From contig CAYLZW010000020.1 in the NCBI GenBank assembly GCA_964388085.1, positions 1 to 38,955 of the forward strand: a stretch of 38,955 bases of DNA. Reading direction: 5' to 3'. The DNA comes from CAYLZW01 sp964388085. GTDB taxonomy: Bacteria; Myxococcota; UBA727; CAYLZW01. The translations under genes were made by a program, and so were the position numbers. The notes beneath the pieces were generated by a model. It searched no databases. It saw only the letters and a program-made list of their open reading frames with translations, and was not told the origin of the DNA. Positions 7,826 through 17,200 of this stretch are shown here, piece after piece; position 1 is the first letter of the stretch, and every line of letters starts with the position of its first letter.

Positions 7826-8292
7826 CGCCGCGCCGCGAGCTGGATGCGCGTGGCCTCGGCGCGCGCGAGCTCGTCGACGCGCTCGTTCTCGGGGTGCCCC
7901 GCGTGGCCGCGCACCCACTGCCAGCGCACGTGGTGTCGGGCGGCCGCCTGCATGAGCGCGCGCCACAGCTCCTGGTTCTCGACGGGCTTGTTCTGGCTCG
8001 TCTTCCAGCCGCGCTTCAGCCAGCCGGAGAGCCATTCCGTCATGCCCTTCACGACGTAGTTGCTGTCGGTGACCACGCAGACGTCGCAGGGCACCTTCAA
8101 GGCGTTCAGGCCCTCGATGACGGCGAGCAGCTCCATCTTGTTGTTCGTCGTCGCGGGGGCGGCCCCGGCCAGCTCCCGCTCGTGGCGCGCGCCGTCCTTG
8201 TCGGTGACGAGGAGCGCGGCCCAGCCGCCGGGCCCCGGGTTTCCGAGGCAGGAGCCGTCGGCGAAGATCGTCACGCGCGGCAGCTCGCTCAC
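7822..8292 (-). CDS. rnhA: Ribonuclease HI
   Basis: 156 residues from GTG 8292, which overlaps the mgtE stop (GTGA). RNase HI cuts the RNA strand of RNA-DNA hybrids, removing primers and R-loops. All catalytic residues are present: Asp12 in FADGSCLGNPGPGGWA, Glu54 in NNKMEL, Asp76 in VTDSNYV, His130 and Asp140 in VRGHAGHPENERVDELA. The basic handle region (TEWLSGWLKRGWKTSQNKPV) is present, as in the E. coli enzyme. Length is standard. It lies between mgtE and folK with 4-base overlaps on both sides, so its expression is probably tied to mgtE. Confidence 0.95.
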   Translation of the reverse strand: MSELPRVTIFADGSCLGNPGPGGWAALLVTDKDGARHERELAGAAPATTNNKMELLAVIEGLNALKVPCDVCVVTDSNYVVKGMTEWLSGWLKRGWKTSQNKPVENQELWRALMQAAARHHVRWQWVRGHAGHPENERVDELARAEATRIQLAARR

Positions 8293-9668
8293 GAGGCGGT
8301 CCCCTTCAGCTTGTCGAGGAAGAGCAGCGCGGTGGACATGTAGATGACGATGCCGACGATGTCGTTCGCCGTCGTCACGAACGGACCCGAAGCGATGGCC
8401 GGGTCGATGCCGAAGCGCTTGAGGGCCGCGGGCGCGAGCGCCCCGACGACGGCGGCGGCGGTCATGGCCGAGATCATGGCGATGCCGACGACGAGCCCGA
8501 GGTAGCCCTTGCCCCCGTCGAAGAACAGCGAGGCGATGCCGCCGACGGCGAGCCCGCACAAGGTGCCCATGATGAGACCGACGCGCAGCTCCTTGAAGGC
8601 GAGCCGCGGTACGTCCTCGAGGTCGAGGCGGCCGGTGGCGAAGCCGCGCGTCAGGATGGTGGCCGACTGCGTGCCCACGTTGCCCCCCATGGCGGTGATG
8701 ACGGGCACGAACGCGGCGATGACGATCACCTGCTCGAGGATCGGCTCGTACATCGAGAGCAGCGCGGCGCTGAACAGCGAGCCGAGCAGGTTGACGGCGA
8801 GCCACGGCAGGCGGACGCGCGCGATGGGCAAGGCGCGGTCTCTGTAGAGCAGCTCCTCGGCGTCGGTGCCGGCGAGGCGCAGCACGTCCTCTTCGGCCTC
8901 CTCGTGCAGCACGTCGACGATGTCGTCGTGCGAGATGCGCCCGATCATGCGGCCGTTGTCGTCGACGACCGGCAGCGAGACCAGATCGTACTTTCTGAAC
9001 AGCGCGGCCACCTCCTCCTGGTCGACGAGCGGCGTCACCGAGGCGACCAGCGGCTCGACGTACCTGGCCACCGGCTCATCGCCGTGGTGCAGCAGGAGGT
9101 CGACGAGATCGAGCGAGCCGACCAGGCGGCCGCTCGCATCGCGGACGTAGACGCGGTGGATCTCGACCCCATCGTCGACGAGCGCGCGCACGTGCTCGAT
9201 GCCCTCGTTGATGGTCTCGCCGTCGGAGATCTCGACGCGCTCCACCTGCATGATGCCGCCGGCGGAGTCCTCCGGGTAGGAGAGGAGCTGCTCGACGTCC
9301 TTGCGCTCCTCGTCGTCGAGCGACTCGAGCGCCTCGCGCTGTTCGGCGGGATCGAGCTCGGCGAGGAGGTCCGCCGCGTCGTCCGACTCCATCTGCCGCA
9401 GCAGCGGGCCGAGCTCGTCCGCCGGCAGGTGCTCGATCAGCTCCTCGGTCTCGCCCTCCCCGAGCATGGCGACGACTTCGGCGCGGGTCTCGTCGTCGTC
9501 CAGGAGGCGCAGGATGCGGGGCCACTCCTCGGCCTCCAGGAAGCGCAGCGCCTCGACGATGTCGGCCGGGTGCGATACCAGTCGCAAGAAGGCGGCGCAG
9601 GAGACGTCGTCACCGCGGAGCACGGCGCGGAGATCGTCGCTGTCCATGCTGTCCACCAGCGCTTCCAT
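8289..9668 (-). CDS. mgtE: Magnesium transporter MgtE
   Basis: 459 residues from ATG 9668, with GGAG 8 bases upstream; the longer frame to 9755 runs into the divergent gene. The order is an N-terminal helical MgtE_N domain (about residues 1-130), the linker YPEDSAGGIM (131-140), two CBS domains (about 140-260) that sense Mg2+ in the family, and a five-helix membrane domain (about 285-458). Diagnostic motifs are AMGGNVGTQS (326-335) and FGIDPAIASGPFVTTANDIVG near the C-terminus, which holds the pore Asp. It is a homodimeric Mg2+ channel of the inner membrane. First gene of the mgtE-rnhA-folK run. Confidence 0.95.
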   Translation of the reverse strand: MEALVDSMDSDDLRAVLRGDDVSCAAFLRLVSHPADIVEALRFLEAEEWPRILRLLDDDETRAEVVAMLGEGETEELIEHLPADELGPLLRQMESDDAADLLAELDPAEQREALESLDDEERKDVEQLLSYPEDSAGGIMQVERVEISDGETINEGIEHVRALVDDGVEIHRVYVRDASGRLVGSLDLVDLLLHHGDEPVARYVEPLVASVTPLVDQEEVAALFRKYDLVSLPVVDDNGRMIGRISHDDIVDVLHEEAEEDVLRLAGTDAEELLYRDRALPIARVRLPWLAVNLLGSLFSAALLSMYEPILEQVIVIAAFVPVITAMGGNVGTQSATILTRGFATGRLDLEDVPRLAFKELRVGLIMGTLCGLAVGGIASLFFDGGKGYLGLVVGIAMISAMTAAAVVGALAPAALKRFGIDPAIASGPFVTTANDIVGIVIYMSTALLFLDKLKGTAS

Positions 9669-9728
9669 CTCGCGTACTCCATATGGGGCGCACGCTAACG
9701 CCGCCTGGCAGCTTCGGGAAGGTCCACG

Positions 9729-12167
9729 ATGAAGCACCCAAACCATCCGAGCCATGCGCTGCCGCCCGCGCCTCAGGTCCGCCGCCGCCGGCGCGGCCTG
9801 TTGGCCCTGCTCCTCGTCGCCGCCTGCGGCAACGCCTGCGCCTGCGAGCCCGAGCGGGTGGAGACCTCGCTCTCGGGCATGAGCGTGACCCTCGAGGCCG
9901 CGAGCGGGGAGCTCGTCGTCACGGGCGGGCAGCGCGAGCTCTTGCGCGCGCCGCTGTTCGAGCTGGCCGCGCGCTCGGGCGACGCCGTCTACGACATGCA
10001 GTTCGGCATGTTCGACATCGTGGAGCTGGGCGACGAGGAGTGGCGCTCAGCGGACGCGCTGCGCATCACGGGCAACGACGACGCCAGCGTGAGCTTCACG
10101 CTCGAGCGCGCGGGCGAGCCCTTCGCGGACGGCGTGCTCAGCGCCGAGGGGCCGGCGCACATCGTGCTCACGCTCTCGTTCGCGGGCGCCGTGAACCGAC
10201 AGCGGCTCGCCTTTGGCTGCGCGCCCGACGACCACTTCGCGGGCCTCGGCGCGCAGACGCACGACGTCGACCACCGCGGGCAGATCGTGCCGCTCTGGGT
10301 CAGCGAGCAGGGCATCGGCAAGACCGACAGCGACGAGCTGCCGCTCGTGTGGCAGGTGGTGGGTCGGCGGCACACCACGCACGTGCCGCAGCCGGCCATG
10401 GTGACGAGCCGCGGCACGGCGCTCATCCTCGACAGCTACGCGTTCGCGCGCTTCGATCTCTGCGCCAGCGACGAAGATCGCGTCACGCTCGAGAGCTGGG
10501 AGCCGACGAGCAGCATGGTCCTGCACCTGTTCGACGGGCCGACGCCGCTCGAGGCGCTGGCGCACATGAGCGCGCACCTCGGCCGCCCGCGCACGCCGCC
10601 GCCGTGGATCTTCGCGCCCTGGAACGACGCCATCTTCGGCAGCGACGAGGTGCGCGCCTTCGCTCACTTCCTGCGCGACAACGACATCCCCTCGAGCGCC
10701 ATCTGGAGCGAGGACTGGCGCGGCGGCAGCGACTCGGGGGATCTCTACCGCCTCGACGAGGACTGGCGCCTCGACCGCGAGGTGTACCCCGACTACGAGG
10801 CGCTCGCGACCGAGCTGAAGGAGCTCGGCCTCGCGCCCCAGGTCTACTTCAACACCTTCGTGACCATCAGCGGCGACGTGTTCGACGAGATCACGGCGGC
10901 CGGCCACGCGATCAAGGACGAGAGCGGCGAGGCGTATCTGTTCGATGGCTCCGACAAGAGCTTCTCGCCCACGGCGCTCGTCGACCTGACCAACGAAGAC
11001 GCCGTCGCCTACACGCGCGCGCACCTCGAGGAGGCGCTCGCGCTCGGCTCCATGGGCTGGATGGCGGACTTCGCCGAGTGGATGCCCGTCGAGGGCGCCG
11101 TGCTCGCGTCCGGCGAAGATCCCGCCGTGGTGCACAACGAGTATCCGGTGCTGTGGGCGCAGCTGAACGACGAGGTCATGAAGGCCTACGACGGCGACGT
11201 GAACGGCGCGGTGGCCTTCCACCGGAGCGGCCACCTCTATTCGCAGCGCTACGTGCAGGTGATGTGGGCGGGCGATCAGCGCACCAGCTTCGAGGCCGAC
11301 GACGGCCTGCCCACGCTCATCCCGCTCGGGCTCGGCCTCGCGGCGACGGGCTTCTTCTTCTACGCGCACGACGTCGCCGGCTACCAATCGTCGACGAACG
11401 ATCCCGCCACCAAGGAGCTGTTCTTCCGCTGGACCGAGCTCGGCGCCTTCACTCCCGTCATGCGCACGCACCACGGCACGCACGCGCGCTACAACTGGAA
11501 CCTCCGGAGCGACGAGGAGAGCACGCAGCACTGGAAGCGCTACGCCTCGCTGCACATTCGCCTCTACCCCTACCTGCGCTCGCTCGCGCTCGACGCCATC
11601 ACCGCCGGCCGCCCGCTGTGGATCCCCATGGGGCTGCTCTATCCCGAGGACGACGAGCTGTGGGCGATCAAGGATCAGGTGTTCCTCGGCGACGCGCTGC
11701 TGGTGGCGCCCGTCGTCACGGAGGGGGCCACGGAGCGCGAGGTGCGCTTCCCGGAGGGCCGCTTCGCGCCGCTCTTGAGCGAGGGTGACGTCGTCAGCGG
11801 GCCCGCGACCGTGACCGTGCCCGCGCCGCTCGGCGAGATCCCCGTCTATCTGCGCGCGGGCGGCATCGTGCCGCTCACCGCCAACACGCCGATGACGCTG
11901 TTCGAGGGCGTGCAGGGCATCGAGGGGCTCGAGAGCACCGAGGGCGATCGCGTCGTCTACGTCGGCCTCGGCGCGGGCGGCGTCTTCGTCGAGGAGAGCG
12001 GCGCGCGTTACGAGCTGGTCGGCGGCGGCACCGACACGGGCGACCTCGTCCGCGAGCCGGACGGCGCCGTCGTCATCGAGGGCAACGGGCAGGTGCAGGG
12101 CAGGGGCTTCACGTTCGTGCTGAGCGGCCACCCGGACGGGCGCACGACGCGCGTGTACTTCCGCTAG
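9729..12167 (+). CDS. GH31 family glycosidase lipoprotein, sulfoquinovosidase-like subgroup
   Basis: 812 residues from ATG 9729 (GGAAGG upstream). A basic n-region (QVRRRRRG) and hydrophobic core end in lipobox VAAC near residue 36, so the enzyme is probably membrane anchored outside the cytoplasm. The N-terminal beta-sandwich (about 45-290) is followed by a TIM barrel. The nucleophile region reads GWMADFAEWMP with Asp447, and the acid/base region reads WAGDQ with Asp516; this MADF-x-E/WAGDQ wording is that of the YihQ-like branch of GH31 and not the WxDMNE of ordinary alpha-glucosidases. A beta domain and RAGGIVPL (family hallmark) follow near 715. It should retain alpha-glycoside specificity, but whether the substrate is sulfoquinovose or another sugar cannot be decided by eye. 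No transporter or sulfosugar pathway genes are adjacent. Confidence 0.85.
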   Translation: MKHPNHPSHALPPAPQVRRRRRGLLALLLVAACGNACACEPERVETSLSGMSVTLEAASGELVVTGGQRELLRAPLFELAARSGDAVYDMQFGMFDIVELGDEEWRSADALRITGNDDASVSFTLERAGEPFADGVLSAEGPAHIVLTLSFAGAVNRQRLAFGCAPDDHFAGLGAQTHDVDHRGQIVPLWVSEQGIGKTDSDELPLVWQVVGRRHTTHVPQPAMVTSRGTALILDSYAFARFDLCASDEDRVTLESWEPTSSMVLHLFDGPTPLEALAHMSAHLGRPRTPPPWIFAPWNDAIFGSDEVRAFAHFLRDNDIPSSAIWSEDWRGGSDSGDLYRLDEDWRLDREVYPDYEALATELKELGLAPQVYFNTFVTISGDVFDEITAAGHAIKDESGEAYLFDGSDKSFSPTALVDLTNEDAVAYTRAHLEEALALGSMGWMADFAEWMPVEGAVLASGEDPAVVHNEYPVLWAQLNDEVMKAYDGDVNGAVAFHRSGHLYSQRYVQVMWAGDQRTSFEADDGLPTLIPLGLGLAATGFFFYAHDVAGYQSSTNDPATKELFFRWTELGAFTPVMRTHHGTHARYNWNLRSDEESTQHWKRYASLHIRLYPYLRSLALDAITAGRPLWIPMGLLYPEDDELWAIKDQVFLGDALLVAPVVTEGATEREVRFPEGRFAPLLSEGDVVSGPATVTVPAPLGEIPVYLRAGGIVPLTANTPMTLFEGVQGIEGLESTEGDRVVYVGLGAGGVFVEESGARYELVGGGTDTGDLVREPDGAVVIEGNGQVQGRGFTFVLSGHPDGRTTRVYFR

Positions 12168-12170
12168 GGC

Positions 12171-12197
12171 GCGTCCCCAAAGGGGACACGGGTGCCC
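12171..12197 (+). repeat. Short palindromic element after the GH31 gene
   Basis: GTCCCC-AAA-GGGGAC (12173-12187) is a perfect 6-base-pair hairpin starting 6 bases after the GH31 stop; it continues ACACGGGTGCCCT. A diverged copy occurs at about 1117-1143. It may act as a transcript 3' stabiliser or weak terminator; there is no T-run. Confidence 0.5.
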
Positions 12198-12248
12198 TGT
12201 GCCCTTGCCGAGCGGGCGCGGAAAGCCGCTTGCGCACGGGGCCTCCCA

Positions 12249-12277
12249 TTGACATCTCGGCTTCTGCCCGGTTTTCT
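12249..12277 (+). promoter_or_regulatory. Candidate sigma70 promoter for rplU-rpmA-obg
   Basis: TTGACA (12249-12254) is an exact -35 consensus, rare in this GC-rich sequence. Seventeen bases later is TTTTCT (12272-12277), a poor -10. It leaves a leader of about 90 bases before rplU, long enough for an L21 autoregulatory structure, but none was recognised. Confidence 0.45.
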
Positions 12278-12373
12278 CCGGCCCCCGTGGGCAGATCGTC
12301 CACATCGCCGCGCCCACGAGCCCCTCCGCATCACGCGAAGGCCGCTTTCCGGCGCACAAAGTGCGAGGAAGTC

Positions 12374-12703
12374 ATGTACGCAGTCATCGTCGCTGGCGGT
12401 AAGCAACACCGCGTCTCCGAGGGAGAGCGCTTGCGCGTCGACCTCATGGCCGGCCGCAACAAGGGCGACAGCGTCGTCTTCGACCAGGTCCTGATGCTCG
12501 GTGGCGACAGCTACCAGATCGGCGCGCCCACCGTGGCCGGCGCCAAGGTCGAGGCCACCGTCACGCTGAACGGCGCGGACGGCGAGGGCCTGAAGGGCCA
12601 GAAGGTCCTCATCTACAAGAAGAAGCGCCGCAAGGGCTACGAGAAGAGCCAGGGCCACCGGCAGCGTTACACCGAAGTCCGTATCGACAAGATCGTCGGC
12701 TGA
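12374..12703 (+). CDS. rplU: 50S ribosomal protein L21
   Basis: 109 residues from ATG 12374 with GAGG five bases upstream; the in-frame extension to 12230 is non-coding leader. The sequence opens MYAVIVAGGKQHRVSEGE, the classic L21 start, and has the basic KVLIYKKKRRKGYEKSQGHR loop and the RYTEVRIDKI ending. L21 binds 23S rRNA domain II near L20. It is followed by rpmA after 17 bases and then obg, the widely conserved L21-L27-Obg order. Confidence 0.97.
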   Translation: MYAVIVAGGKQHRVSEGERLRVDLMAGRNKGDSVVFDQVLMLGGDSYQIGAPTVAGAKVEATVTLNGADGEGLKGQKVLIYKKKRRKGYEKSQGHRQRYTEVRIDKIVG

Positions 12704-12720
12704 CGGGAAGGAGCGAAGAG

Positions 12721-13005
12721 ATGGCGCACAAAAAGGGCCAGGGATCCACCCGCAACGGCCGCGACTCGAATCCGAAGTTCCTCGGCGTCAAGCGCGCGGA
12801 CGGCCAGACCGTCCTCGCCGGCAACATCCTCGTTCGCCAGCGCGGCACCAAGATCCGCGCCGGCCGCAACGTCGGCGTCGGCCGCGACCACACGCTGTTC
12901 GCGCTCGCGACCGGCGTCCTGCGCTTCGAGCGGGACGGTAAGACGCGCGTGCGCGCGGCGGTGTACGCGCCCGAGCACGATCCGAAGGCTCAGGCTTCGG
13001 CCTGA
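12721..13005 (+). CDS. rpmA: 50S ribosomal protein L27
   Basis: 94 residues from ATG 12721 (AAGGAG upstream). It begins MAHKKGQGSTRNGRDSNPKF and carries LGVKRADGQ and ILVRQRGTKIRAGRNVGVGRD, diagnostic of L27. The short N-terminal tail reaches the peptidyl-transferase centre and starts directly with AHKKG, so no Firmicute-type pro-sequence needs removing. The C-terminal tail (PKAQASA) is slightly longer than in E. coli. Cotranscribed with rplU and obg. Confidence 0.97.
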   Translation: MAHKKGQGSTRNGRDSNPKFLGVKRADGQTVLAGNILVRQRGTKIRAGRNVGVGRDHTLFALATGVLRFERDGKTRVRAAVYAPEHDPKAQASA

Positions 13006-13047
13006 GGTCCCGCGGACCGTTTCGTAGAGGCCTGAAGTAGCGAGCGC

Positions 13048-14148
13048 ATGGCCTCTTTCATCGACGAAGTCGTAATCCAAGCCAAAGCCGGTGACGGCGG
13101 CGATGGCGCCGTGGCGTGGCGTCGGGAGAAGTACATCCCGATGGGCGGCCCCGCCGGGGGCGACGGCGGCAACGGCGGCAGCGTCGTGCTGGTCGCGGAC
13201 GAGAGCGTCAACTCGCTCATCGACTTCAAGTTCAAGCCGCACCTGACGGCGAAGGACGGCGAGCGCGGGCGCGGCAAGAACCAGTTCGGCAAGAACGGGG
13301 ACGACGTCATAGCGCGCGTCCCCGTCGGCACGCAGGTCTACGACGAGGACACCGGCGAGATGCTCTGCGACCTCACCGAGGGCGGCGAGCGCGCGGTGGT
13401 GTGCGAGGGCGGCTCGGGCGGCTGGGGCAACTCGCGCTTCACCTCGTCGACGCGGCAGGCGCCGGACTTCGCGAAGCCCGGCCTCCCCGGGGACGAGCGG
13501 CGCCTCAGGCTGTCGCTGAAGCTGCTCGCCGACGTCGGCATGCTCGGCTTTCCGAACGCAGGAAAGTCGACGTTCCTCGCGACCGTGAGCGCCGCGCGCC
13601 CGAAGATCGCGGACTACCCGTTCACGACGCTGGCGCCGCAGCTCGGCGTCGTGTTCGTGGCCGAGAACCAGAGCTTCGTGGTCGCGGACATCCCGGGCCT
13701 CATCGAGGGCGCGTCCGAGGGCGCCGGCCTCGGCATCCGCTTCTTGAAGCACCTGGAGCGCGTGCGCGTGCTCTGCCATCTCATCGAGGCGCCGAGCGAG
13801 CTCTATCCGGACGACGAGGAGCGGGTGAACGGCTCGCGCGTGCTGGCGCGTTACCAGAAGCTGCGCACGGAGCTCGGGCGCTACAGCGAGGATCTGGGGG
13901 CGCTCGATGAGGTCGTGGTGCTGTCCAAGACCGATCTGCTGGAGGGGGAGGACCCGAGGCAGCACGACGAGGTGCGTGCGCTGAAGGACGTGCTCGATGA
14001 CGCGGGGACGCCGCTACTGTTCATGAGCGCGGCCGTGGGGAGCGGCGTGGATGAGGTGAAGTGGGCGCTGTGGCAGCGGGTGCAGCGGGAGACGAATCCG
14101 TATGCGGGGACGGCTTCGGGGAAGAAGCCGTTTGATCCGCTCGCGTGA
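13048..14148 (+). CDS. obg: Obg/CgtA GTPase
   Basis: 366 residues. The glycine-rich Obg domain (about 1-158, with GPAGGDGGNGGSVV and GGWGNSRF) precedes a G domain: G1 GFPNAGKST (167-175), switch I YPFTT (190-194), G3 DIPGLIEGA (214-222), G4 SKTD (293-296), G5 MSAA. It acts in late 50S assembly and stress signalling. Two points are atypical: G4 has Ser where NKxD has Asn, and the strand before it reads HLIEAPSEL in place of the common H-x-hydrophobic-D. The short C-terminal extension (about 20 residues) lacks a TGS-like domain. Start ATG 13048 has no strong ribosome binding site and probably relies on the rpmA transcript 42 bases upstream. Confidence 0.95.
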   Translation: MASFIDEVVIQAKAGDGGDGAVAWRREKYIPMGGPAGGDGGNGGSVVLVADESVNSLIDFKFKPHLTAKDGERGRGKNQFGKNGDDVIARVPVGTQVYDEDTGEMLCDLTEGGERAVVCEGGSGGWGNSRFTSSTRQAPDFAKPGLPGDERRLRLSLKLLADVGMLGFPNAGKSTFLATVSAARPKIADYPFTTLAPQLGVVFVAENQSFVVADIPGLIEGASEGAGLGIRFLKHLERVRVLCHLIEAPSELYPDDEERVNGSRVLARYQKLRTELGRYSEDLGALDEVVVLSKTDLLEGEDPRQHDEVRALKDVLDDAGTPLLFMSAAVGSGVDEVKWALWQRVQRETNPYAGTASGKKPFDPLA

Positions 14149-14156
14149 CGGAGACG

Positions 14157-14180
14157 GGATTCGGACGCGGATGCGAATCC
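14157..14180. terminator. Candidate bidirectional hairpin between obg and the convergent gene
   Basis: GGATTCG (14157-14163) pairs with CGAATCC (14174-14180), a perfect 7-base-pair stem around a 10-base loop in the 55-base convergent gap. There is no T-run, so termination strength is uncertain. Confidence 0.4.
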
Positions 14181-14203
14181 GTTCACGTCCGTTGCCGTTG
14201 CCG

Positions 14204-17200
14204 TCAAGCCTGCCCGCGGGTCCCCGCCATCCTGCGTGACACGACGCTGCGCACATAGCCCGCGCGCAGGGCGTCATCGGACAGCACCGCCTCCGCCTCG
14301 TCGGCCACCTGCCTGATCTCGTCGAGCGCCGCCCGCAGGTCCCTGAAGGCAGGGTCCGAGTAGCGTCGCGGATCGAACTGTCGCCGCACCTGCTCGGCGG
14401 CTCGGTGCACCTCGAAGCTGGTCGACTCCGGGGCGATGCCGAGGAACGAGAAGTAGTCGCCGTGTCGCGCGGCGTGCACGCGGTCCTCGATGCGCTCTTT
14501 GTCGATGGCGAGCGCGCGCTCGCTGTCCTTGGCGACCTCCTCGGGGGCGCCTGGGACACCGCGGGCGATGATGCGGGCGGCGCCGCAGGAGACGCCGATG
14601 AGCGCCGCGCGCAGGACGTCCTCGGCCGGCAGGGCGCCGTCGAGCACCGCGTCCTCGAGGGAGCGCTGCCCGTCGAGGAGCGCGAGGGCCGCGTGCTCTA
14701 CCTTCGTGAGCGGCGGCAGCCGTGGCGCGCGATCGTCCTTGCCGACCAGCGTCTGCGCGCCGCCGAGCACGCGCCAGAGCCGCCGCAGATCGTATTTTCG
14801 TCGGATACCCTCGGCGAGCACGGCGTCGAAGCGATGCTGCAGGCGAACGCGGTCCGACGCGTGCGCGGCCTCGGGCAAGAACTCGAAGCGACCGCTGCTC
14901 AGCTCGAGCACGCTCAGCACCTGCTCGATGAGCACGCCGCGGATGGCCGTGAACAGCTCCTGCGGCTTCAGCCCTCCCTCGTCGACGAGATAGGCGCAGG
15001 TGCGCCGCGCGGAGCGGAGGGGGCCGGCGCGCAGCTCGGTGTGCTTGGCCGCCGTGATGAGCCCCGCGCGCAAGAGCGCCTCCTCCGGACGATCGCGGGA
15101 GAGGTCCGACAGAAAGCCGACGGGCTCGCCGTGCTCGAGGTGCAGCGTGCGGCGCAGACCGGCTCGGTCGATGAGCACGAGCGCGCCCGTGACGCAGAGG
15201 ACGTGCGCGCCCCAGAGCAAGGCCGGCAGCTCCCCGTCGCTGAAGGTGCCTTCGGGCGGGTCCAGATAGACCCAGCGCTCAGGCGCGGGGGGCGGCTCGA
15301 CGCCGAGCTCACCGCCGGGCTCGAAGGTCAGCGCGTCGACGGGAACGCCCGGAGCGTCCGCCCCCCACCAGGAGATGCGGCCGACGCCGAGCTCGCTCTC
15401 GCCCGGGCCGTCGTGCTCGCCCTCGGCGGCGGACAGCGCCGCCCCCGTGCGGAAGGCCCAGCGACTTCGATGGCGCGCGAGCTCCTCTTCGCGCGCCTTG
15501 AGCGTGGCCTCGGCCTCCTCGCGCGCGAGGCGCTCCTCCTCGATGATCTGCCGTGTACGCTCCTCCGCGAGCCGCGCGGCCTCCTCCGCGGCCTGTAGGC
15601 GCGCCTCGAGCTCGAGCTGGCGCGCGTCGGCCTCCTGGCGCAGGCGCTCCTCGGCCTCTCGACGAGCTTCCTCGGCCTGTCGCGCCGTTCGTGCCGCTTC
15701 GGCCACCAAGCGCTCCTCGGCCTCGCGGCGCGCCTCCCAGGCTTCCCGCACCTTGCGCTCGGCCTCGGCGACCAGGCGCTCCTCGGCCTCTCGACGCGCT
15801 TTTTCGGCCTGCTGCGCCCTGCGCGCGGCTTCGGCGGTGAAGCGCTCCTCCGCTTCCCGCCGGGCGGCGGCGGCTGCCTCCTCGGCCCTTCGTGCGGCCT
15901 CCGCGGACAGGCGCTCCTCGGCCTCCCGGCGCGCTTCGGCGGCGGCCACCTGCGCGAGCTGCTCGGCCTCTTCGTGAGCGCGCGCTTCCGCCTCGGCGCG
16001 CGCCTCGTCGGCGGCCTGCTCCGCGAGCTCGGCAGCCTCGAGCGAGAGCCGCTGCTCCACCTCGCGGCGCGCGGCGGCGGCGGCCTCTTGCGCGAGGCGC
16101 TCGCCCTCCTCGCGGAGCCCGGCCTCGATGCGTTCGCGCTCTCTCGCGGCGACCTCGTTCGCGTGCTGCTCGGCGGCGGCGACGCGCTCTTCGAGCTCGC
16201 GGCGCAGCTCGGCCTCGAGCTCGGCGCGCAGCCGCGCCTCCTCTTCGGCCTGCTGCCGGCGCGCGGCTTCGATCTCCTCTCGTCGCTGCTCTTCGCTGTG
16301 GCGGTGCGCTTCGGCCTCGGCCGCGCGGCGCTCGAGCTCCGCGATGCGCTCGTCGGCCTCCTGGCGCAGCCGCTGCTCGAGCTGCTCGCGCGCAACCGCG
16401 GCGCTCTGGCGCAGCTCCTCGAGCTCCCGGCGCGCCCGCTCCTCGGCCTCCGCGCGCGTGCGCTCGGCCTCGGCGACGCGCTCCTGCGCCTCCTGCCGCG
16501 CCTCCGCCTCCGCGCGCTCGCGCGCGGCGTCCTGCGCGAGCGCGAGCTCCTCGGCGATGCGCAGCGCCTCCTCTTCGGCCTGCTCGCGCGCGCTCTTCTC
16601 GGCGGCGGCCAGGCGCTCCTCGAGCTCCTCGCGCAGGCGCGCCTCTTCGTCGCGCTGCCGCTGCTCGAGCTCGCGCACGCGCGCGTCCGCCTCGGCCCGC
16701 GCCGCTTCCTCGAGGTCTCGGCGCATGGCGAGCCGAGCGGCCTCCTCCTCGGCCTTCAGGCGCCGCTCGACGTCGAGCAGATGCTGCTCCGCCGCCGCGC
16801 GCGCCGCCGCCTCGGCCTCGAGCCGCTCGCGCTCGCTCGCCGCCGCCAGCTCCCGCTCGAGCCGCTGCCGCTCTTCCTCGGCCTGCTCACGCGCCTCCGC
16901 GACCGCGCGCTCGACGCGCTCCTCGAGCTCTCGCTCGAGCCTCGCCTCGGCGGCGAGCCGCAGCTCGAGCTCGAGCTCCCGGCGCGCGTCCTCGAGCCTC
17001 GCCTGCACGAGGGCTTCGCTCGGGTCGAGCAGCGCCGCCGCGCCCTGGCTCGTCAGCGCACCAGCACCCGCGGCTACCTCGGCGGGCGGCGCCGGCGGCT
17101 CACCTTCGCCGTCGCCGTTGTCGTCGTCGTCGCCGTAGACGTAGTCCCGTTCAAGCTGCGCGACGTCGGGCGCGCGATCGCTGTCGGTGCCGCCCACTTC

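Noticed and set aside
10047..12359. 770-codon open frame on the minus strand
   Set aside because: Antisense shadow of the GH31 gene; low-complexity composition and no recognisable motif.
12168..12373. Possible tRNA or riboswitch in the rplU leader
   Set aside because: No cloverleaf, CCA end or known riboswitch core was seen; only a promoter candidate and the palindromic element are supported.
15400..17060. Highly repetitive 1.6 kb, satellite-like or CRISPR-like at first sight
   Set aside because: It is continuous coding sequence for an E/R/A-rich coiled coil; units are multiples of three and there are no regular unique spacers.
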